Positions 1 through 5,983 of a stretch of 5,983 bases of DNA are shown here, piece by piece. Every line of letters starts with the position of its first letter. Within the stretch, counting starts at the first letter, position 1. Location: positions 1 through 5,983 of the forward strand of contig JAUVDF010000070.1 of NCBI GenBank assembly GCA_030595455.1. Direction: 5' to 3'. The DNA is from Fidelibacterota bacterium (GTDB lineage: Bacteria; Fidelibacterota; UBA8477; JABMPR01). Position numbers and translations under genes: made by a program. The notes below the pieces were generated by a model that did not search any database, had not been told where the DNA came from, and was given only the letters and a program-made list of their open reading frames with translations.

Positions 1-1
1 C

Positions 2-691
2 GGTATATCGGTAAACTACCATTATGAATTTGGCTGGTCATCACAAGCCTGGCTATTACTTCCAGGTGATCCCAAGGGCTGGGAAGCTTTCTCAGGTAAA
101 GCTGGGACTATTGAGACTGGTGGCCGGGTAACTATTCCCAATGAGCATGGGCAAATTGGTGTAAGTACCCATTGTAGAATTGCAGATGTTTCTGCCCTTT
201 ACCCTGATGACCCGGACCTCTATGAGGGACGCATTGGTCTGGATGGTTTCTGGGATATTGGGATTGGACTATGGGTAGAGTCTGTCTATAAGCGACAGGA
301 ATTGAGTACTAATCCATTGTTAGAACAGTTTCAAGCTACACTTGGAGCTGACTATACGATTTGGGTTGGTAATGGAATCCACATCATGGCTGAGCATATG
401 CTAGTCAGCTCTTGGAACAGCCCTCTGATAGAGGATCAAACTGCCCACCTCAGTACCGCTATGTTAAGCTTCTCCCCCACGATGTTTGACCAGGTCAGCC
501 TGCTCTTGCTTATGAACTGGGAAAGTGACACGCCGCTAGCCTATCTCAGCTGGGGCCAGACTTATGATAATTTCCGCTTCTCAGTTGCATCATTTTATTC
601 AGAAGTAACTGATACACCCAATAATGATCCGTCAACGGGTTCCAGTTTTGACGGAAAGGGCCTACAATTAACAGTGGTTTATAACCACTAA
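2..691 (+). CDS. Porin-like outer-membrane beta-barrel protein, 3' part (5' end outside window)
   Basis: Frame 2 is open from the first bases of the window to the TAA at 689-691, giving 229 residues of a longer protein. A TTG at 302 lies inside this open frame and has no ribosome binding site, so it is not taken as the start. The visible protein alternates polar and aromatic or hydrophobic residues in short strands separated by Gly/Asp/Asn-rich turns (for example GFWDIGIGLWVESV, then GADYTIWVGNG, LLLLMNW and FRFSVASFY). It ends in a strand, GLQLTVVYNH, that resembles a C-terminal beta-signal, although the last residue is His rather than Phe or Trp. This pattern supports an outer-membrane barrel. 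The exact family cannot be named from the fragment, and the N-terminal signal peptide is not visible. The gene ends 25 bases before the ABC ATPase on the same strand, so it is probably co-transcribed and may be the outer-membrane partner of the transporter. That functional link is inference. Confidence 0.75.
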   Translation, partial: GISVNYHYEFGWSSQAWLLLPGDPKGWEAFSGKAGTIETGGRVTIPNEHGQIGVSTHCRIADVSALYPDDPDLYEGRIGLDGFWDIGIGLWVESVYKRQELSTNPLLEQFQATLGADYTIWVGNGIHIMAEHMLVSSWNSPLIEDQTAHLSTAMLSFSPTMFDQVSLLLLMNWESDTPLAYLSWGQTYDNFRFSVASFYSEVTDTPNNDPSTGSSFDGKGLQLTVVYNH

Positions 692-705
692 TCGATATTT
701 CAAAC

Positions 706-710
706 AGGAG
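706..710 (+). promoter_or_regulatory. Ribosome binding site of the ABC ATPase gene
   Basis: AGGAG lies six bases before the ATG at 717, in the short gap after the barrel gene. It supports this ATG as the start of the ATPase. Confidence 0.8.
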
Positions 711-716
711 ACGAAA

Positions 717-1409
717 ATGACTGCAGCAAAACTGATCCACACCCACGACCTCGTTAAAACATATCCCGTGGCTGATCGTGAGTTTATTGCTTTAAAAAAC
801 GTCAATATTGACATCGGCAAAGGTGAATTTGCCGGACTGGTTGGACCCAGTGGTTCAGGGAAAACGACCCTCTTGAATGTTATTGGATCGCTTGATATTC
901 CAACTAGCGGCTCTGTTTCGGTCCTGGATCACAATATTGGTGCACTTTCCCATAAGCAGGCTGCTAAGCTTAGGAATCATCACATAGGGTTTATCTTTCA
1001 GACCTATAATCTACTCCCTGTTTATACTGTTTTTGAGAATGTTGAATTCCCACTGCTCTTGCTGGGAAAGGGCACTGAGGAGCGCAAGAAAATGGTTATG
1101 GATGCTTTGGATTGGCTTGGTCTGACCGAAAAAGCGGAGATGCGTCCTGCTCAGTTATCAGGTGGTGAATCTCAACGGGTAGCCATCGCCAGAGCCATGG
1201 TTAAAAAACCGGCCTTAATATTAGCAGATGAACCAACGGCCAACCTGGATGCAAAAAATTCTCATCATATACTGAAAACCATGGAAAAGCTAAATGCCGA
1301 ATTAGAGACAACCTTCCTGTTTGCAACTCATGATGAGAAAGTAATGCAATATATGAAGCGGATCATCTCTCTGGAAGATGGAGAAGTAGTTAAAGACGAA
1401 ACGAAATAG
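717..1409 (+). CDS. ABC transporter ATP-binding protein, LolD/MacB type
   Basis: This 230-residue nucleotide-binding protein would sit on the inner face of the inner membrane and hydrolyse ATP to drive the permeases encoded next to it. All the catalytic motifs are intact: Walker A GPSGSGKTT (residues 43-51), Q-loop Gln95 in FQTYNLLP, signature LSGGESQRVAIARA (147-160), Walker B ALILADEP (166-173) with catalytic Glu172, D-loop NLD (176-178) and switch His205 in ATHD. Length and motif wording match the LolD/MacB/FtsE-like group of stand-alone ATPases that pair with FtsX-fold permeases, unlike MacB itself, where ATPase and permease are fused. The start is fixed by AGGAG at 706-710. The stop codon overlaps the ribosome binding site of the next gene, implying coupled expression. 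It is the only ATPase in the window, so it presumably serves permeases A and B and perhaps A'. The substrate cannot be read from it. The LolD symbol is withheld because specificity for lipoproteins is unproven. Confidence 0.95.
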   Translation: MTAAKLIHTHDLVKTYPVADREFIALKNVNIDIGKGEFAGLVGPSGSGKTTLLNVIGSLDIPTSGSVSVLDHNIGALSHKQAAKLRNHHIGFIFQTYNLLPVYTVFENVEFPLLLLGKGTEERKKMVMDALDWLGLTEKAEMRPAQLSGGESQRVAIARAMVKKPALILADEPTANLDAKNSHHILKTMEKLNAELETTFLFATHDEKVMQYMKRIISLEDGEVVKDETK

Positions 1410-1413
1410 GAGG
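1408..1413 (+). promoter_or_regulatory. Strong ribosome binding site of permease A, overlapping the ATPase stop codon
   Basis: A perfect AGGAGG begins inside the TAG stop (1407-1409) of the ATPase gene and lies eight bases before the ATG at 1422. A ribosome terminating on the ATPase would sit on this site, so the two genes are likely translationally linked. It is the strongest such site in the cluster. Confidence 0.8.
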
Positions 1414-1421
1414 ATAAAATC

Positions 1422-2597
1422 ATGGTCATCCTCAAATTAGCATATCGAAATTTAAAAGGAGCAGGCATACGCACGTGGCTGAACGTTTTTGTCCTTTCAC
1501 TGGCTTTCCTGTCCATTATTTATTTGAAAGGGATGTACAACGGAATGCAGGATCAAAGTATCCGTATTTCTGAAGATACAGACCTTGGGAGTGGACAATA
1601 TTGGTGTGAAGTATACGATCCTTATGATCCCTTATCTCTCCCAGATGCACATAGTATAATTCCAGAGGTTTTCGACCCACTTATCAATGCCGGTGTAATG
1701 ACACCTGTCATGCTTTATCAGGGTGCTATATACCCGGATAATCGACTGAAGAATGTCATGTTACGGGGTGTGGATCCCTCGCAGGGAGTCATGAATCTTC
1801 CCACTGCTGAATTGGTTGTAGAATCCAATGGCTTCCTACCCATTATGCTGGGTCATCGCATGGCAAAAAGCATTAATGTCACAGTAGGAGATGTTTTCAC
1901 CTTACAATGGCGTGATGGGAATGGTACCTATGACGCGCGAGATGCCCAGGTTGTCTACGTCATGTCGACCCAAAACGCGACAATTGACATTGGAAGTGTT
2001 TATGTGAATCTGGCCTTACTTCAGGATATTACACGTCTTGAGAATGAAGCCACCATGCTGGTGGTTGACAAATATTATTCAGGCGAATTACCAGAGTCCA
2101 CCTGGAAATACCAAAGTCTTTTTGCACTTACAAAAAGTATAAGAGAAATGGTTGAGATGAAAAGTGCGGGAGGTAGTATTATGTATGGTGTGTTGATGGC
2201 CCTTGCGCTTCTAGCTGTTTTTGATACACAAGTTCTGTCTATCTGGAGACGTCGCCAGGAAATGGGGACCCTTATGGCCCTGGGCATGACGCGCACCACC
2301 TTGATCAAGCTCTTTACTCTGGAAGGTGCCATGTATGGTTTTTTTGCTGCCGTTCTGGCTACCCTTTATGGTGGACCGCTGCTTTACCTCAATTCCATAA
2401 AAGGCTTAACCATACCCATGGATATGGACAATTTCGGCATAGTTTTGCCCCAAACCCTGTTTCCGGCGTACTCTGTCGGTTTAATAGTCGGGACTATTAT
2501 CATTGTTCTAATTACAGTCACCATAACCAGCTTTATCCCTGTTCGTAAACTGGCCAAGCTGAAACCAACTGATGCGCTACGGGGGAAAATGTCATGA
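1422..2597 (+). CDS. FtsX/MacB-type ABC transporter permease, LolC/LolE-like (permease A)
   Basis: This 391-residue inner-membrane permease has the LolC/E topology. One membrane helix lies near the N-terminus (about 19-37), followed by a large periplasmic MacB-type core domain (about 38-250). Three more helices follow (about 251-274, 303-323, 350-373). The periplasmic domain carries family-typical pieces: LRGVDP (114-119) and GHRMAKSINVTVGDVFTL (144-161), the 'permease at low position, GD-V' motif of LolC/MacB proteins. The cytoplasmic segment after helix 2, WRRRQEMGTLMALGMTRT (275-292), is the FtsX-fold coupling region that contacts the ATPase. The C-terminus ends in PVRKLAKLKPTDALRG, the usual motif of the family. 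The start has a strong AGGAGG, and the stop overlaps the start of permease B by ATGA. A and B probably form a heterodimer with the upstream ATPase. The copy at 4655-5830 is about 74% identical with no gaps. Transported substrate is unknown; lipoprotein or another lipid-anchored molecule is inferred from the LolA-like neighbour. Confidence 0.93.
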   Translation: MVILKLAYRNLKGAGIRTWLNVFVLSLAFLSIIYLKGMYNGMQDQSIRISEDTDLGSGQYWCEVYDPYDPLSLPDAHSIIPEVFDPLINAGVMTPVMLYQGAIYPDNRLKNVMLRGVDPSQGVMNLPTAELVVESNGFLPIMLGHRMAKSINVTVGDVFTLQWRDGNGTYDARDAQVVYVMSTQNATIDIGSVYVNLALLQDITRLENEATMLVVDKYYSGELPESTWKYQSLFALTKSIREMVEMKSAGGSIMYGVLMALALLAVFDTQVLSIWRRRQEMGTLMALGMTRTTLIKLFTLEGAMYGFFAAVLATLYGGPLLYLNSIKGLTIPMDMDNFGIVLPQTLFPAYSVGLIVGTIIIVLITVTITSFIPVRKLAKLKPTDALRGKMS

Positions 2598-3877
2598 TCA
2601 AATTCCTGCTTATTGGTATTTTACGAGATCGTTCACGTAGTCTCTTTCCCATTCTTACCGTATTAATTGGAACGGCTCTGACCGTTACCATGACGGGGTA
2701 CATGGGTGGTGTCGTGCCAGATATGATCCAATTGAGCTCCCATCTTGATGCGGGACATGTGAAGCTCATGTCCCAGAGTTTCTATGAAAACCGTCACCAG
2801 ATGCCTTTGGACCTGGCTTTGGATGATGCAGACGGCTTAATTGAAACACTGGATGCTCAATTTCCAGATATGATGTGGAAAGCTCGCACCCGTTTCGGTG
2901 GTTTATTGGATATCCCGGATGAAAACGGAGAAACTCGCGCCCAAACAACAGTAAGTGCTCTGGCAGCTGACCTGATCAGTCCCAACAGCACGGAGCTGGA
3001 TTATCTCAATCTTCGGGAATCTGTTGTGGAAGGTGCTTTGCCACAGGATCCATTTGATGTCCTTATTGCTCAAGCTATGGCGAAGTCCTATGCTATCAAT
3101 GTGGGTGATCAGGTGACAATGATGACATCTACAGTCAACGGTTCCATGTCATTTCAGAATTTCAGAGTTGCTGGTATGGTTGTATTTGGTATTGCTGCTC
3201 TGGATAAAGGCGGGGCTATAATTACAGACATCGAAGGTGCCCGCATAGCTCTCGACATGAATGGTGGGAGTACCGAGATTCTAGGATTCTTTAAAGATGA
3301 TGAATATAACGGTGAGCGAGCGCTGGTCGTATCAGATTGGGTCAATAACAACTTAAAAGATGTCAATGATCCCTATACCCCTATTGCCTTACGTTTTGAA
3401 GACTCCAATGAATTTGGGGCGATGATGCAGTACATGGGTTCCTTTATGTTTATTATCTCAGCTGTTTTTATTCTGATCATGTTTATTGTTTTATGGAACT
3501 CAGGACTGATGAATGGTCTTCGCCGTTACGGTGAAATGGGATTACGCTTAGCCGTAGGTGAAGAGAAGGGACATATTTATCGAACCTTACTGCTAGAATC
3601 TTCGCTAATTGGGATCATTGGAACGATCTTTGGAACAGCCATTGGGTTAATTGGGGTCTGGATGCTTCAAGAGTACGGGATTGATCTGGGCAACATGACC
3701 GCTAACACAGGCGATGGTATTTATTATCCAAATGTCATCAGAGGCAAGATCACCCCGGCCTGCTTCTATATTGGATTCGTCCCAGGACTCATAGCGCCAT
3801 TTCTAGGTTCGCTAGTGTCAGGACGTGGAATTTATAAGCGACAGACAGCTTCATTATTCAAGGAATTAGAAACATGA
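2594..3877 (+). CDS. FtsX/MacB-type ABC transporter permease, second subunit (permease B)
   Basis: This 427-residue protein has the same four-helix plan as permease A but is clearly a different subfamily. Its helices fall at about 17-40, 277-303, 333-357 and 388-408, with a periplasmic domain at about 41-276. The domain contains the family motif AMAKSYAINVGDQVTM (161-176) and a following MacB-type strand region, but it lacks the GVDP motif seen in A, having SALAADL (121-127) in its place. The coupling segment after helix 2 is RYGEMGLRLAVGEEKGHIYR (311-330), comparable with but distinct from the RRRQEMGTLMALG segment of A. The C-terminus is short and lacks the RKLAKLKPTDALRG tail. ATG 2594 overlaps the permease A stop (ATGA), and only a G-rich stretch at 2581-2585 could serve as ribosome binding site, so expression likely depends on re-initiation after A. 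It is expected to be the obligate partner of A in the ABC complex, as LolE is of LolC. Confidence 0.92.
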   Translation: MIKFLLIGILRDRSRSLFPILTVLIGTALTVTMTGYMGGVVPDMIQLSSHLDAGHVKLMSQSFYENRHQMPLDLALDDADGLIETLDAQFPDMMWKARTRFGGLLDIPDENGETRAQTTVSALAADLISPNSTELDYLNLRESVVEGALPQDPFDVLIAQAMAKSYAINVGDQVTMMTSTVNGSMSFQNFRVAGMVVFGIAALDKGGAIITDIEGARIALDMNGGSTEILGFFKDDEYNGERALVVSDWVNNNLKDVNDPYTPIALRFEDSNEFGAMMQYMGSFMFIISAVFILIMFIVLWNSGLMNGLRRYGEMGLRLAVGEEKGHIYRTLLLESSLIGIIGTIFGTAIGLIGVWMLQEYGIDLGNMTANTGDGIYYPNVIRGKITPACFYIGFVPGLIAPFLGSLVSGRGIYKRQTASLFKELET

Positions 3878-4632
3878 TAAAAAACAGACTATTCATATTG
3901 ATTATTTTCGTATTGTTCGCATACCTCCCCTTACCTGTTTTGGCTCAGGATTGGCCAGATGGACTTGAGGTTATGAAACGTATTGATCAAAACATGGTCT
4001 CTGAGAATCAGGTAGTTGAATCGACTATGATCGTTCATGGTCGCCGTAGTAGTCGGACCATCACCTCTCGAGGCTACATGATCAGCGATGAAAAATCATT
4101 CAGTGAGTACTTATCACCCCCCCGTGAGAAGGGCACCAAAATGTTAAGATTGGATGATAAGCTCTGGATTTATTCTCCTGGGACGAACCGGGTGATCCAG
4201 ATTGCTGGCCACATGTTACGGCAGTCAGTCATGGGATCAGATTTATCCTACGAAGACGTTACCGAAGCTCAAGAGCTGGAAGAAGCCTATGATTGTACGG
4301 TGATCGCTGAAGAAACAGTTGGAGATCGCCCCACTCTAGTTGTAGAGCTAATCGCCAAACGAGATGATATTGCCTATGCCAAACGGAAAGTCTGGGTGGA
4401 TTCACAACGCTGGATCGCTCTGAAAGAAGAGCGTTATGCCCGAAGTGGCAAACTCTTAAAAACCACGGAAATCACTGAAGTATTTAAGGTGGAAGGTCGT
4501 TGGTATCCTAAACACATGCTCTTCAAAGATGTTCTCAAAAAAGGCAAGGGGACGGAGTTCATTATCGACTCCATCAAATTTGACCAGAATATTCCGGAGC
4601 ATCTGTTTACAAAAGCGGCGCTGAGAAAGTAA
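3874..4632 (+). CDS. Periplasmic LolA-like outer membrane lipoprotein-sorting protein
   Basis: This 252-residue secreted protein has a clear signal peptide: MIKNR, a hydrophobic core up to about residue 20, and a likely cleavage after Ala24 in VLA-QDW. No lipobox cysteine follows, so it should be soluble in the periplasm. The mature part matches the LolA-like family annotated as 'outer membrane lipoprotein-sorting protein'. It has the characteristic sequence around KLWIYSPGTNRVIQIAG (96-112) leading into MGSDLSYEDV (120-129), preceded by SPPREKGTKML (81-91), and later paired strands such as KVWVDSQRWIALKEE (172-186). These proteins adopt a half-barrel with a hydrophobic cavity, as LolA does, and recur beside FtsX-type ABC or RND lipid transporters. 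Its start overlaps the permease B stop (ATGA), with AGGA at 3861-3864 nine bases upstream. The coupling supports a carrier that accepts cargo from the A/B complex. The actual cargo is not shown. A run of seven C at 4117-4123 (Ser-Pro-Pro-Arg) is intact in frame. Confidence 0.9.
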   Translation: MIKNRLFILIIFVLFAYLPLPVLAQDWPDGLEVMKRIDQNMVSENQVVESTMIVHGRRSSRTITSRGYMISDEKSFSEYLSPPREKGTKMLRLDDKLWIYSPGTNRVIQIAGHMLRQSVMGSDLSYEDVTEAQELEEAYDCTVIAEETVGDRPTLVVELIAKRDDIAYAKRKVWVDSQRWIALKEERYARSGKLLKTTEITEVFKVEGRWYPKHMLFKDVLKKGKGTEFIIDSIKFDQNIPEHLFTKAALRK

Positions 4633-4643
4633 TACCACGGTTT

Positions 4644-4647
4644 AGGA
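4644..4647 (+). promoter_or_regulatory. Ribosome binding site of permease A'
   Basis: AGGA lies seven bases before ATG 4655 in the 22-base gap after the LolA-like gene. It is weaker than the AGGAGG before permease A and unrelated to it in sequence, so the duplicated unit did not bring its own leader. Confidence 0.6.
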
Positions 4648-4654
4648 CTGTATC

Positions 4655-5830
4655 ATGGTTGTTCTCAAATTAGCCCTGTTGAATTTGAAGGGTGCGGGTC
4701 TTCGCACTTGGCTCAATGTCTTTATCCTATCTCTGGCATTTTTTGCCATTGTGTATCTGAAGGGAATGTACAACGGAATGGAGATGCAGATTCTTCGGAT
4801 TTCTGAGGACACGAATTATGGCAGTGGTCAATTTTGGTGTGAGACTTACGACCCTTATGACCCACTTACATTGCCAGAGGCTCATGGGAAAATACCAGAA
4901 GCATTCACGCCACTTCGTGAAGCGGGCTTATTAACGCCGGTGATGCTCTATCAGGGTGCGATTTACCCTGATAATCGAATGAAGAATGTCATTTTCCGCG
5001 GAGTGGAGCCTGAACAGAATGTCATGAGTATTCCAAGTTCAGAACTGGGAATAGAGACTGATGAATATATCCCAGTGATGTTGGGTCATCGAATGGCCAA
5101 GAGCATCAATGTAAAAGTAGGAGATGTTTTTACCATGCAATGGCGTGATGGGAACGGAGCCTACGACGCCAGGGATGCCAGGATCGAGCATATCATGACG
5201 ACTGAGAACTCGACCCTCGATATTGGAAACATCTGGTTAGATCTGGCATTGCTGCAGAAAATTACGCGCTTGGAGAATGAGGCGACCATGATTGTGGTGG
5301 ACAAATCATACTCAGGTGAGTTGCCGGAATCACGCTGGACATATATGAGCCTGTCAGCTCTGACAAAAGACTTTCGCGATATGATGGAGATGGAGAAAGC
5401 TGGGGGTGCAATCATGTATGGTGTCGTCTTCGCCCTGGCTCTCCTTGCCGTTTTTGATACACAGGTTCTCTCCATCTGGCGACGCAGGCAAGAAATGGGA
5501 ACGCTCATGGCACTTGGAATGACCCGCACAACCCTTATTAAACTCTTTACTCTGGAGGGGGGATTGCATGGATTCTTTGCTGTTGTGTTAGCCTCACTGT
5601 GGGGTGCTCCCATCATGTACTTGAGCGACACGAAGGGCTATACGATGCCCATGGATGTTGACAACTTTGGAATGGTGCTCCCGCAGACGCTCTATCCAGA
5701 ATACTCAGTTGGACTCATCCTTGGAACGATCATCGTTGTTCTAATTACAGTGACATTTACCAGCTATATCCCAGTTCGAAAATTGGCCAAGCTGAAACCA
5801 ACAGATGCACTGAGGGGCAAGATATCATGA
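4655..5830 (+). CDS. FtsX/MacB-type ABC transporter permease, paralogue of permease A (permease A')
   Basis: This 391-residue inner-membrane permease aligns end to end with permease A without a gap, about 291 of 391 residues being identical by hand count. It has the same plan: helix 1 near 19-37, periplasmic MacB-type domain with FRGVEP (114-119) and GHRMAKSINVKVGDVFTM (144-161), helix 2 near 251-274, coupling segment WRRRQEMGTLMALGMTRT (275-292), two further helices, and the PVRKLAKLKPTDALRG tail. Residues 260-302 are identical to A although 25 of those 43 codons use different synonymous triplets, so the copy is old and under strong purifying selection. The most divergent patch is periplasmic (residues 121-140, only 8 of 20 identical). 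It has no adjacent ATPase or B-type partner in the window. It probably uses the ATPase at 717-1409 and permease B, as an alternative A subunit; a homodimer is also possible. All family motifs are intact, so it is not a pseudogene. Confidence 0.92.
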   Translation: MVVLKLALLNLKGAGLRTWLNVFILSLAFFAIVYLKGMYNGMEMQILRISEDTNYGSGQFWCETYDPYDPLTLPEAHGKIPEAFTPLREAGLLTPVMLYQGAIYPDNRMKNVIFRGVEPEQNVMSIPSSELGIETDEYIPVMLGHRMAKSINVKVGDVFTMQWRDGNGAYDARDARIEHIMTTENSTLDIGNIWLDLALLQKITRLENEATMIVVDKSYSGELPESRWTYMSLSALTKDFRDMMEMEKAGGAIMYGVVFALALLAVFDTQVLSIWRRRQEMGTLMALGMTRTTLIKLFTLEGGLHGFFAVVLASLWGAPIMYLSDTKGYTMPMDVDNFGMVLPQTLYPEYSVGLILGTIIVVLITVTFTSYIPVRKLAKLKPTDALRGKIS

Positions 5831-5951
5831 TTAGGTCTACAGTGGGTGCAGCCGAACACGGCAATGAGAGTGTGGCACCATCCCATTTGTATTTTCTCGA
5901 AGTCAGGTTATTTTTTTAGGCAAAGCATTATTTGACTACAAGAGGTCCATT
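5831..5951 (+). other. Short non-coding stretch after permease A' with weak hairpins and T-rich tract
   Basis: No convincing gene is seen here. A small stem GCCG-AACA-CGGC occupies 5851-5862 and is enclosed by a possible GGTGC (5845-5849) to GCACC (5875-5879) pairing. The T-rich sequence after it (5886-5896, and seven T at 5911-5917) does not directly abut the stem. This could be a poor intrinsic terminator for the transporter operon, but the geometry is not canonical. A TTTG at 5886-5889 followed 19 bases later by TATTTTTT (5909-5916) loosely resembles the -33/-7 promoter pattern of Bacteroidetes. That is too weak to call a promoter. Confidence 0.3.
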
Positions 5952-5983
5952 TTGAAGATTCTGTGTACTTATGCGCTCGTCAT
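5952..5983 (+). CDS. Possible start of a further exported protein (3' end outside window)
   Basis: A TTG at 5952 is preceded at six bases by AGAGG (5941-5945) and opens a frame that runs to the window edge. Read from this start the peptide is MKILCTYALV, a Lys followed by a hydrophobic run, typical of the beginning of a signal peptide. Only ten codons are visible and the start codon is not ATG. An ATG at 5971 in another frame has no ribosome binding site. The call rests only on the binding site and the signal-like composition, and no function can be given. Confidence 0.35.
   Translation, partial: MKILCTYALV

Noticed and set aside
302..691. Separate 129-codon gene starting at TTG 302
   Set aside because: The frame is open upstream to position 2 and the upstream residues continue the same barrel-like pattern. 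It is the C-terminal part of one truncated gene.
4117..4123. Run of seven C in the LolA-like gene as a phase-variable tract
   Set aside because: It is short, lies in frame in a conserved Ser-Pro-Pro-Arg of the family, and nothing else suggests switching.
5161..5631. 156-codon open frame on the minus strand inside permease A', with a similar antisense frame at 2075-2332 inside permease A
   Set aside because: Both lie antisense in the same phase to the most conserved part of the two permeases, so their similarity follows from the conserved sense protein. The peptides are rich in Ser/Arg/Pro with no recognisable domain and no clear ribosome binding site was seen.
1422..5830. Direct repeat of permease genes as a recent tandem duplication or assembly artefact
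   Set aside because: The copies differ at about a quarter of residues and at most synonymous sites compared, so they are anciently diverged real genes.
5842..5884. Possible 5S rRNA-like or other structured RNA after permease A'
   Set aside because: A few words such as GCCGAAC and AGTGTGG resemble 5S rRNA by chance, but the helices and overall length do not fit. Only a four-base-pair stem and a five-base-pair outer pairing can be drawn.
5932..5960. Sigma70-type promoter from TTGACT at 5932
   Set aside because: No acceptable -10 hexamer lies 16-18 bases downstream, and the element would fall inside or next to the presumed ribosome binding site of the following gene.

Overview
The window is one densely packed, plus-strand gene cluster from a Gram-negative (diderm) bacterium. 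It holds the 3' end of an outer-membrane beta-barrel gene, a complete LolCDE-like ABC transporter (ATPase plus two different FtsX/MacB-type permeases), a secreted LolA-like 'outer membrane lipoprotein-sorting' protein, and a second copy of the first permease. The diderm assignment rests on the barrel and the LolA-like periplasmic carrier. Base composition is moderate (mid-40s % GC by eye). The style of the barrel and permeases would fit an FCB-group or Marinimicrobia-like marine lineage, but this is an impression from protein style and not a demonstrated placement.

Layout: 2-691, C-terminal 229 residues of a porin-like barrel; 717-1409, ABC ATPase; 1422-2597, permease A; 2594-3877, permease B (ATGA overlap with A); 3874-4632, LolA-like carrier (ATGA overlap with B); 4655-5830, permease A', a paralogue of A with the same length and about 74% identity by hand count. 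5831-5951 is a short non-coding stretch with weak hairpins, and a new reading frame with a signal-peptide-like start may begin at 5952. Spacings of 25, 12, -4, -4 and 22 bases, with no recognisable promoter or terminator between genes, point to one transcript.

Working model (inference): the ATPase energises an A/B permease heterodimer that extracts a lipidated or hydrophobic substrate from the inner membrane. The LolA-like protein carries it across the periplasm, and the barrel may act at the outer membrane. No HlyD/MacA-type adaptor is visible, so the arrangement resembles Lol-type trafficking more than MacAB-TolC efflux.

The unusual element is A'. It has no ATPase or B partner of its own in the window. 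It matches A perfectly over a 43-residue block spanning a membrane helix and the cytoplasmic coupling region, yet differs strongly in parts of the periplasmic domain. This suggests two interchangeable A-type subunits sharing one ATPase and one B subunit, possibly with different substrate or carrier preference.
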